Shown piece by piece: positions 6,943 through 12,915 of a stretch of 64,000 nucleotides of DNA; the stretch's first letter is position 1; the number at the start of each line of letters is the position of its first letter. Where the stretch lies: positions 124,001 to 188,000 of the forward strand of contig NZ_AP012331.1 of NCBI RefSeq assembly GCF_001042635.1, written 5' to 3'. The notes under the pieces are model-generated. The model made no database searches. It saw nothing but the letters and a program-made list of their open reading frames with translations, and was not told the origin of the DNA. Both the position numbers and the translations under genes were made by a program. Origin of the DNA: Bifidobacterium scardovii JCM 12489 = DSM 13734. Its GTDB lineage: Bacteria > Actinomycetota > Actinomycetes > Actinomycetales > Bifidobacteriaceae.

Positions 6943-8307
6943 TCATGCGCGTGTGATTGACAGTGAGTAGTACATGCCTTCGTCCGAACCTTTCCGCCAG
7001 TCGATTTTGTTGTCGTTTTTAAGTGATTCGATGGCCGATGCGAAGACCTTGCGTTGAGACGTGTTCATGCTGTTCCTCAGATTGCGTTCGGCCATGCCCT
7101 CACGCTTCGGGTCTTTGTCGCCCAGCACCTTGAGTATTCGGGTTCTGGCCCGGTCGAGCATTCTCACGTCGGCTTCGGCGCGGGCGTCGTCCTTCACCTG
7201 CATTTCGTCGGCCAGTTTCGCGGTAACGTTCTCCCTTGCCTTCGACAGGTAGCGTTCGCGGCATTTGTTGCTCATGTCCACGATCCTGCGGGCCAGCATC
7301 CAGTCGTCGGCGTTTACCTTCAGGTCGGGTGCGCGCATGGATGCGACCACTGCGGCGACGTGCGCGGTGAGCAGCATCGTGTGGCTGTCCAATGGGCTGC
7401 GGGTGCCCCTGTTGCGGGCCACGCTGTCCCTGAAGGCGTCGTCGAGCGCGTTGGTCGGGTATTCCAGTTCCAAAAGCTCGTAGGAGTCGCGTCCGGCCTG
7501 TCTGTGCTGCTTGTGGTAGGCGCCCCAGCTTTCCGCCCTGTACACGGCGTCGAACGCTGCCGGTGAGGGGGATTCGTAGCGGACATGCCATGTGAACTCG
7601 CCCTTGGGGTGCGGGGTGCGTCTGTCCGGGTCGGTGTCGCAATCGGGGTCGAGCACGTCGGCCCACATGAAGCGTTGCGGCCAGCCCAAGCCCTCGTATT
7701 CGGTGAAGGCGTCGGCGGCGGACGGCTGCGCGTTCACGCTCATGCACAGCCGGTAGGCGTAGGCGGGTATCTGCAAGCGGTTGTCCGCGTTCCTGTTGAA
7801 CGCGCCGAACTGCTTGCCCATGAACACGTTCAGCAAGGTGCTTATCAGCGTGCTGGAGCTGATGCGCGCCGCGCCCGACAACTGGCCGACCTCGCTTACT
7901 GACAGCAGCACGCGCGGGTTCCTGCACGACTGGTGGGAGCCTATGCGCTTGCCCTTGTCGTCCAGATCGGGCACCCTGTCCGCGAACATGGCCGCTATGC
8001 CCTCGCCGCTTACCGGAAGATGCACGTCGGCGTCGAGGATGTCGGGCACCAGATCGGCGGCGGCGGACTCGGTGGTGTCCTTGCCGTCGCCGGGGCCTCC
8101 CACCAGGGCTACGAACACGTTCACCCCGGCCACACGGCCCCTGCCACCGATGCCGAGCGAGGGGATAAGCAGGTTCGGCGGAATGCGCATGGCCTCGCGC
8201 ATGAGCACCATGACCAGCAGCGCGAACGGGTTGATGTTCTCCGCCTTCGCGTAGTCATGCACGTAGCGTATCCACTCGCGCGAACGCCAGAACTCGGAAT
8301 CATTCAC
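6943..8307 (-). CDS. Replication-type ATPase (DUF3987 / primase-helicase-like)
   Basis: 454 residues. Near residue 70 is a P-loop variant, VALVGGPGDGKDTT, followed by Walker-B-like VLLSVSEVGQLSG and an arginine-rich segment around GLGWPQRFMWADVLD, the arrangement of DUF3987-type primase-associated helicases used by satellites and plasmids. The C-terminal ~90 residues look like a winged helix (MNTSQRKVFASAIESLKNDNKIDWRKG). The start is GTG 8307, four bases overlapping the upstream stop (GTGA). The gene ends five bases from the symmetric octamer array, its most likely target. No separate primase domain is seen. Confidence 0.65.
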   Translation of the reverse strand: MNDSEFWRSREWIRYVHDYAKAENINPFALLVMVLMREAMRIPPNLLIPSLGIGGRGRVAGVNVFVALVGGPGDGKDTTESAAADLVPDILDADVHLPVSGEGIAAMFADRVPDLDDKGKRIGSHQSCRNPRVLLSVSEVGQLSGAARISSSTLISTLLNVFMGKQFGAFNRNADNRLQIPAYAYRLCMSVNAQPSAADAFTEYEGLGWPQRFMWADVLDPDCDTDPDRRTPHPKGEFTWHVRYESPSPAAFDAVYRAESWGAYHKQHRQAGRDSYELLELEYPTNALDDAFRDSVARNRGTRSPLDSHTMLLTAHVAAVVASMRAPDLKVNADDWMLARRIVDMSNKCRERYLSKARENVTAKLADEMQVKDDARAEADVRMLDRARTRILKVLGDKDPKREGMAERNLRNSMNTSQRKVFASAIESLKNDNKIDWRKGSDEGMYYSLSITRA

Positions 8308-8537
8308 AGCCTACTCACCCCTTTCCAGTCCAACGGCTCGAACGGATGCCCGGCGAAGTCCCTCGGCACACCGTCGCCCATATAGGAGCCGGTGGGCTCC
8401 ATATCGTTGTCCTGCATCCAACGCAGGAAGTTCAGGTAACGCCGGTAGTCGGCCACGGCCTGAAGATACTTGGATTCGGCTTGGAAGTCGCGCGGGGACT
8501 GGCCTAGACTGGACATGTCGGGTTCGGTTGGTTCCAT
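8304..8537 (-). CDS. Hypothetical element protein (77 aa)
   Basis: 77 residues from ATG 8537, with AGGAGG nine bases upstream. Contains SLGQSPRDFQAESKYLQAVADYRRYLNFLRWMQDND, a helical segment, then a Gly/Pro/aromatic tail. It overlaps the ATPase start by four bases (GTGA), so the two are translationally coupled. Its whole length also overlaps, in another frame, the 3' part of the small membrane-protein ORF (8311-8715). Of the two frames, this one has the protein-like composition here. Confidence 0.6.
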   Translation of the reverse strand: MEPTEPDMSSLGQSPRDFQAESKYLQAVADYRRYLNFLRWMQDNDMEPTGSYMGDGVPRDFAGHPFEPLDWKGVSRL

Positions 8538-8715
8538 CTCCTGCAACCTCCTTTCTATGAGCGCCTGTCCCGGCCTGTGGGGCGGGCGCTCCCTTGTATT
8601 CCAAGACGATGAGCAGCAGGGCCAGCAGGCCGCATGTGTAGGCCCAAGCCCATTCCTCAAGCCCGGTCAGTTCCAATGCGGCGGTGGCGAGCGCCATCGC
8701 GATGATTCTCAACAT
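8311..8715 (-). CDS. Small membrane protein overlapping the next gene
   Basis: From ATG 8715, with GGGAGG upstream at good spacing. The first ~42 residues hold two hydrophobic stretches (LRIIAMALATAALELTGL and WAYTCGLLALLLIVLEY), so an inner-membrane or holin-like product is likely. The frame stays open to 8311, but beyond residue ~60 it is a compositional shadow of the 77-residue gene in the neighbouring frame. The functional product may be the full 134 residues, a frameshifted product, or mostly the hydrophobic head. Confidence 0.5.
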   Translation of the reverse strand: MLRIIAMALATAALELTGLEEWAWAYTCGLLALLLIVLEYKGAPAPQAGTGAHRKEVAGDGTNRTRHVQSRPVPARLPSRIQVSSGRGRLPALPELPALDAGQRYGAHRLLYGRRCAEGLRRASVRAVGLERGE

Positions 8716-8717
8716 GG

Positions 8718-8945
8718 CTATGCCTCCCGTTTCATGTGCTGGTGGATGTAGTGCAGGACGGAATCACGGTGGTAGAAAACCTTGCCGCTGACATTGGTCT
8801 CGTATTCGGGGCCCATGCCGTTCAAACGCAGTTCACGCCAATAGGAGACGGGAGTATCCGTGGCCGAAGCCACCACCGTATCCATGCTCTTGCGCGGAAT
8901 CGAACGCGCCTGCTCCAACTGCTCTTCGGTGAAGACAATGCTCAT
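8718..8945 (-). CDS. Small HTH-like protein, second of an AlpA-type pair
   Basis: 75 residues from ATG 8945, whose ATGA overlaps the stop of the AlpA-like gene. The layout (EEQLEQARSIPR, then TPVSYWRELRLNGMGPEYETNVSGKVFYHRDSVLHYI) resembles a winged helix of the excisionase/HTH_17 type, with a beta hairpin before the final helix. It may act with the upstream protein as excision or late-activation factor. The family call is tentative. Confidence 0.55.
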   Translation of the reverse strand: MSIVFTEEQLEQARSIPRKSMDTVVASATDTPVSYWRELRLNGMGPEYETNVSGKVFYHRDSVLHYIHQHMKREA

Positions 8946-9157
8946 GCGTTCACCGCCGTTCCCATGAGCCATGCGTCTAGATCGCTTTTCTTGTACAGCA
9001 CCTTGCGAGGGCTGGGCTTGAAGAAGCGCGGCCCCTTATGCGCGTATCCGAGCGTGGCGAGCGTGCCCGTGGTGGTCTTCGCATACGCTGCGGCCTCCTT
9101 GCGCGTAAGCCACATGTCGCCGTCCGTGATGGCGGGGAGAGGTGTTGCCGATGTCAT
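8942..9157 (-). CDS. AlpA/excisionase-like HTH protein
   Basis: 71 residues from ATG 9157, with GGAGG six bases upstream. It carries the HTH_17 / MerR-like pattern WLTRKEAAAYAK-(x)n-GPRFFK-(x)n-VLYKKSDLDAWL, in which the last segment is the wing plus helix that nearly all AlpA/Xis-type proteins share. In satellites this first rightmost gene of the lytic block drives excision and/or activates the replication genes. It is divergent from the XRE repressor across an operator region. Strong call for class, moderate for role. Confidence 0.75.
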   Translation of the reverse strand: MTSATPLPAITDGDMWLTRKEAAAYAKTTTGTLATLGYAHKGPRFFKPSPRKVLYKKSDLDAWLMGTAVNA

Positions 9158-9299
9158 GATTTACCTCCATTGATTGAATTGGTATCAATTTGATATTGTT
9201 AGTATCAGTATTATCAAATTCATACCAAACATGTCAAATAGGTATGCTTGGCGTGTCGCTTGATTCGATTTCTATCAAATTGATAGATAAGATGTGTGT
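9158..9299. promoter_or_regulatory. Divergent switch region with three operator palindromes
   Basis: Between the AlpA-like and repressor genes lie TATCAATTTGATA (9183-9195), TATCAAATTCATA (9212-9224, one mismatch) and TATCAAATTGATA (9273-9285), all versions of a TATCAA-W-TTGATA 13-mer. The stretch is very AT-rich against its surroundings and would hold both promoters. The third site lies 14 bases before the repressor ATG, as expected for autoregulation. Binding by the adjacent repressor is inference. Confidence 0.7.
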
Positions 9300-9908
9300 A
9301 TGAGTGAATCAAAAAAACGTAATGTTAATGCGGTTGAAGATACAGGCAGACAAGTTGCGGCGAATATTAAGCGCCTGCGCGGTGGGATGACGTATAGAGA
9401 GTTATCTGACCGATTGGAGGAAGTTGGAAGACCTATTGCGGTGCTAGGGCTGAAGCGTATTGAGTCTGGTGAACGCAAGGTGGATGTTGACGACCTCATG
9501 GCCTTTGCGATTGTGTTCGGTGTGAGCCCGCTAACGCTTCTCATGCCCGAATATGGCAGCAGGGCGATAGCTACGAACGTAACTGGGTATCCGCATAAAA
9601 TCGGGTCGAATATAGCATGGCTGTGGGCGCTGGGTTCCGAACCGTTGGAGGTTCCCAACGATGCCATGTTGCATTACGGTTCGCCTGATACAGCAAGGGC
9701 CATAGCCGAGTATCGATCGCGTGCCGTCCCCGCTGTTGAAAGCCGTAATACCGACCCGGCAAGCTATCTCCCCACTGAGCTGATGGACAAATACCGAGAC
9801 GCGATGGCCTCCGCTCGTTTTGACGAAGTCAGAGAGAAAGCCGAAAACGAGATTGCAAGAATAATTCGTGAAGGCAATGCCGAGCAGGGGATTGCAAGTA
9901 AGGAATAG
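9300..9908 (+). CDS. XRE-family repressor of the element
   Basis: 202 residues from ATG 9300; a GTG six bases earlier is also in frame. The N-terminal ~85 residues fit an XRE helix-turn-helix (VAANIKRLRGGMTYRELSDRLEEVGRPIAVLGLKRIESGERKVDVDDLMAFAIVFGVSPLTLL). The C-terminal half is helical, with no LexA-type Ser/Lys peptidase motif seen. Induction may thus depend on an antirepressor, as in PICIs, rather than RecA-driven self-cleavage. The codon use is lower in GC than in the neighbours, consistent with transfer. No Shine-Dalgarno is obvious. The integrase ATG follows four bases after the stop. Confidence 0.75.
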   Translation: MSESKKRNVNAVEDTGRQVAANIKRLRGGMTYRELSDRLEEVGRPIAVLGLKRIESGERKVDVDDLMAFAIVFGVSPLTLLMPEYGSRAIATNVTGYPHKIGSNIAWLWALGSEPLEVPNDAMLHYGSPDTARAIAEYRSRAVPAVESRNTDPASYLPTELMDKYRDAMASARFDEVREKAENEIARIIREGNAEQGIASKE

Positions 9909-9911
9909 CCT

Positions 9912-11003
9912 ATGGTCTCCTATGAGAAGTACGTGCTGAAGTCCGGCGAGACCCGCTGGCGCGTCCACTACCGTGACCCCAGCCACGTGACCAAGGAAAA
10001 GAGCGGGTTCCGTCGCAAGATAGACGCTCAGGACTGGGCGGCGCGCAACGTGACCATAGCCATGAACGACGGCGCATATGTGGACCCGCAAGGCGGGCGC
10101 GCCCTCATATCCAAGCTCGGCGACGAATGGGTGGCCGCGCATGAGAGCGTGTGGAAGCCGTCGCACTATCACAGCATCGAAACCGCGTGGCGCGTCCATG
10201 TCAAGCCGAAATGGGGAGAACGGCAGCTATCCAAGATAACCCACTCCGAAGTACAGGACTGGGTGAACGAACTGGCGAAGGCACGATCTGCCACGGTGGT
10301 TATCCGAGCGTTCGGCATACTCAAGGGCATCTATGACACGGCGGTGAAGGACGGGCGCATAGTTCGTGTGCCGGTGGTGGATATCCAGTTGCCGAAGAAA
10401 AGCCGAAAGCCGCGCCAATACCTCACGCCGGGGCAACTGTTGGCCCTTGCGGATGCTAGCGGCGCATACAGGCCGCTGATACTCGTATTGGGCCTATGCG
10501 GACTGCGTTGGGGCGAGGCAACCGCGTTGACCGTGTGGGACGTGGATTTCAAGCGTAACCGGCTGCATGTCTCCAAGGGCGTCACCAAAGTGGGCGCGAC
10601 CTTCGAGCAGGGCACGCCGAAAAGCAACAAGGCGAGGGACGTACCCATGCCGCAACTCGTCCGTGACGCGCTGCGCGAACAGGTCAAGGGCAAGAAGCCA
10701 ACCGATCTGCTTTTTGAGGGCGAGCATGGTGGCTATGTCGCTCCCCAGTCGCTTGGCAAGAATCACCGCTGCTGGTACAAGACGGCGGTCGAGACAAGCG
10801 GCGTGCCCAAGCTGACGTGCCATGACCTACGCCACACAGCGGCCTCCATAGCCGTTCATAGCGGTGCGAACGTGAAGGCCGTGCAGAGGATGCTGGGGCA
10901 TTCGTCGGCGGCTATGACGTTGGACACCTACGCCGACCTTTTCGATGATGATCTGGACGAACTGGCCGCAAGGATGGATGAAACCATGTCAAAAATCGCG
11001 TGA
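9912..11003 (+). CDS. int: Tyrosine-recombinase integrase of the element
   Basis: 363 residues in three parts: an N-terminal arm-binding domain (SYEKYVLKSGETRWRVHYRDP), a SAM-like core-binding domain (about 70-150), and the catalytic domain with Arg in LCGLRWGEATAL, HDLRHTAAS (HxxR), LGHSSAAMTLDTY with the final His and the nucleophilic Tyr. All catalytic residues are present, so it should be active. It is adjacent to the intact tRNA-Leu copy of the att core, the typical place for a tRNA-targeting integrase. It would integrate and, with the AlpA-like protein, excise the element. Confidence 0.93.
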   Translation: MVSYEKYVLKSGETRWRVHYRDPSHVTKEKSGFRRKIDAQDWAARNVTIAMNDGAYVDPQGGRALISKLGDEWVAAHESVWKPSHYHSIETAWRVHVKPKWGERQLSKITHSEVQDWVNELAKARSATVVIRAFGILKGIYDTAVKDGRIVRVPVVDIQLPKKSRKPRQYLTPGQLLALADASGAYRPLILVLGLCGLRWGEATALTVWDVDFKRNRLHVSKGVTKVGATFEQGTPKSNKARDVPMPQLVRDALREQVKGKKPTDLLFEGEHGGYVAPQSLGKNHRCWYKTAVETSGVPKLTCHDLRHTAASIAVHSGANVKAVQRMLGHSSAAMTLDTYADLFDDDLDELAARMDETMSKIA

Positions 11004-11090
11004 TAAGTCTCTGAAGCTCAGTGGAGTTCAGCGGTGTTGTTTTTAGATTGCTGGATTTTCCGTTGGATTTCAGCTAGGCCGTTGGATATG

Positions 11091-11133
11091 AGAAAACCCC
11101 GGAACGCTGGTATTCCAACGTTTCCCGGGGTTT
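11091..11133 (-). terminator. Terminator for tRNA-Leu supplied by the element
   Basis: On the minus strand a GC-rich hairpin (AAACCCCGGGAAACG with CGTTCCGGGGTTT) is followed by TTTTCT. It lies inside the element end, just past the tRNA 3' end, and replaces the host hairpin at 2997-3031 that the insertion displaced. Confidence 0.65.
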
Positions 11134-11141
11134 CTCCCTGC

Positions 11142-11165
11142 GTGCGAGTGGGGGGAGTTGAACCC
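11142..11165. other. att core at the intact tRNA-Leu
   Basis: 24 bases overlapping the T stem and acceptor stem of tRNA-Leu, repeated at 3039-3061 with one base missing there. Past this core the element sequence begins with CG rather than the CCA found at the distal copy. Confidence 0.75.
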
Positions 11166-11225
11166 CCACGAGCATACACTCACTGCCACCTGAAGACAGC
11201 GCGTCTACCATTCCGCCACACTCGC
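11143..11225 (-). tRNA. tRNA-Leu (CAG)
   Basis: Acceptor stem GCGAGTG/CACTCGC (11219-11225 with 11144-11150), discriminator A, class II long variable arm, T arm GGGGG-TTCAACT-CCCCC. The anticodon stem CTGTC/GGCAG encloses TTCAGGT, giving anticodon CAG. CCA is not encoded at this copy, although it is encoded next to the displaced 3' fragment at 3039. It is the integration site of the element. Confidence 0.93.
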
Positions 11226-11279
11226 AGACAAGCGTTTAACTTACCACGGGTGTGCGTGGTATGCAATTCGGCGTGTCGC

Positions 11280-11798
11280 GATGGTGGCAAGTGCTGGCGA
11301 AGTCGTTCATGGCCAGGGACTTGGCTCGGCGCGGATGGCGATTGAATCCGTCCGAGCCAATAGCGGAGCCGAACCGTTACTTTGTAGAGGTTTTGCCCTG
11401 CTGAACCCATTGTCAGCGGGGCGGCGCTTCTGCAGACTGTGGCATGCGCTTCTTGCGGATACTGCTGGCGGGGTTCATCTCCTACAAGGTAGAAGGGGTG
11501 TCCCGCTGGCAAGGCACGTAATGGTGCCGATCTCCTAGACCGTAGAGAAAACTCGCCGCTGATAACGCCAGTGGTAGCGAAGTCGCCAGCCTCTAGAGGA
11601 TATATCTCGCTGGCATGCTTCCTATCGGGGCGTATCGTCTGCGGGGTATGCGGGTTGCTCCGCTTACGGGTGCCGCAGCGGTGCAGGACTTCTAGAGCGT
11701 AGTGAGATTGCCTTGCTGGTAGTGCCAGTAGAGGTGAAACCTTTAACCTCTAGAAAATGTGCCTCGCTGACAGACCTCTTACCGGAACAAACCTTCTA
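11280..11798. repeat. Degenerate ~52-bp tandem repeat array
   Basis: A motif resembling TCTAGAG-N(10-14)-CTCGCTGG followed by GCCAGT recurs. The GCTG/GCTT anchor starts at 11400, 11448, 11505, 11558, 11609, 11662, 11715 and 11766, steps of 48-57 bases, mostly 51-53. A likely earlier copy is at 11293, two periods before. Units are only partly alike and contain short inverted repeats (CTCTAGAG, CTGG-TAG-TGCCAG). No ORF spans it. The array ends at the IS insertion. Nature unknown. Confidence 0.6.
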
Positions 11799-11799
11799 G

Positions 11800-12640
11800 G
11801 GTGTGTTTATACTATTTGGTTTTGCTGGTGTTTTTGAGTTGGATGGCGATGAGGGCGAGTTGGAGGTTGGCGAGGAAGGTGGCGTCGAGCCTGTCGTAGC
11901 GGGTGGCGGCCTTCCTGTAGTGCTTCATGCGGTTGAAGACGCGTTCGACCATGTTCCGCCCCTTGTACGCCCGCCTGTCGTAATCCCATGGGGCCGTGCG
12001 GTTCCTCTTGGGCGGCACGACCGGCGTCAGGCCGAACGACTCCGCCAGCAGACGGGTGGAATCCCCTTCGTGGGCGCGGTCCATGGGCAGCCTGGCTCCC
12101 ATGAACGCGCCGAGCGCGGCCATGGAGCGGCGCCCGTGGGCCGCGTCGCGCTCGTTGCCCGGGCTCAAATGGATTTCGACGAGCGTCGACTCGCTGTCGG
12201 ATACCACGTGAACTTTGGCGTTCCTGCCTCCCCGGGAGATCACGACGGACTGCGGCCCCCTTTTTCCGGGGCGCCCGTGGCGTGCTGGTGGACCTTCACG
12301 CTCGTGGAGTCCAACGCGGGCACCCGGACCTCGACGGCGATGATCCGCTCCTCCTGCAGGGCGGTGAACAGGCGCTCGATCGCGCCGTTCCCGGACCAGC
12401 GGTTGAACCGCTGATAGACGGTGATCCACTTGCCGTAACAGGCGGGCAAATCCCTCCACGGGGCGCCGGTGCGGCACATCCACAGCAGCGCGTTGACGAA
12501 CGTGTAGTTGTCGACCGCCACGTTGCCGCGCTGACGCGGCAACAGGTGCGCGACCCTCATGAACTGATCCAGCGTGATGCCATACCTCGGCGTACACATA
12601 CGACAATTATCACACAAAACCAATATAGTGTAAACACACC
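11800..12640 (-). mobile_element. IS5-family insertion sequence (841 bp)
   Basis: Terminal inverted repeats GGTGTGTTTATACTA (left) and GGTGTGTTTACACTA (right, complement) flank a two-frame transposase. Target duplication CTAG is seen at 11796-11799 and 12641-12644; it can also be read as TA, both known for IS427/ISL2-type members of the family. The element sits at the CTAG tip of a MITE-like repeat (12641-12760). Confidence 0.85.
11812..12599 (-). CDS. IS5-family transposase, two frames joined by -1 frameshift
   Basis: The first frame runs from ATG 12599 to a stop at 12240 (119 residues: DUF4096-like head, WRDLPACYGKWITVYQRFNRW and DSTSVKVHQHA with the first catalytic Asp). The second frame runs to 11812 and holds the remaining DDE core (VVSDSESTLVEIHLSPGNERDAA and RNMVERVFNRMKHYRKAATRYDRL with the catalytic Glu). 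They meet at A5G5 (12256-12265), an A-AAA-G type slippery site, so a -1 shift would give the active fusion. Both frames are otherwise intact. Confidence 0.85.
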
Positions 12641-12760
12641 CTAGTATCCCGCGCCGTAAGTTCGTGTACTATGCTGGCTCCCCTCAGTCGGCTACGCCGA
12701 CAGCTCCCCTCGGAGAGGGGAGCCAGAATTACTAAACGAATTTATGGTGCGGGATGCCAG
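12641..12760. repeat. MITE-like palindromic repeat, family I
   Basis: Ends CTAGTATCCCGCGCC and its imperfect complement GGTGCGGGATGCCAG enclose AAGTTCGT/ACGAATTT arms and the core GGCTCCCCTCAGTCGG...GAGAGGGGAGCC. Relatives are at 19318-19500, 32345-32439, 47692-47820, 50570-50864 and 56821-56870. It is split from its left flank by the IS. The rest of the gap to 12915 shows nothing coding. Confidence 0.75.
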
Positions 12761-12915
12761 AGGATGGTCGCACTATTCCGGCAAAACAGCTTCTGACAAA
12801 AGTGGCCGCCCCTCAAAACGCTCGCCCCATCAAGACGGCTTCCGGCAAAACGGCTTCCGGCGTGGTGGCGTTCGGTGACGGTCAGCGCCGGCAGCTTCCC
12901 GCCGCCAGTCGCCCG

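Larger units (their letters stand above)
3039..11165. mobile_element. Integrative element in tRNA-Leu(CAG), phage-satellite-like (8.1 kb)
   Basis: The ends are near-identical 23/24-base copies of the tRNA-Leu 3' end, at 3039-3061 and 11142-11165. Inside lie a tyrosine integrase next to the intact tRNA, an XRE repressor, an AlpA-like HTH protein divergent from it, a replication ATPase beside a symmetric octamer array, and an HK97 major capsid gene with small ORFs. There is no portal, large terminase, protease or tail gene. This gene order matches phage-inducible chromosomal islands (integrase, switch, AlpA, replication, ori, packaging/capsid). A decayed prophage is the alternative, but every ORF is intact with good ribosome sites and tight overlaps, which argues for a functional satellite. 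Confidence 0.8.

Noticed and set aside
11380..11798. CRISPR array
   Set aside because: The period suits, but no part of the unit is conserved enough to be a CRISPR repeat, the divergence runs through the whole unit, and no cas genes are near.
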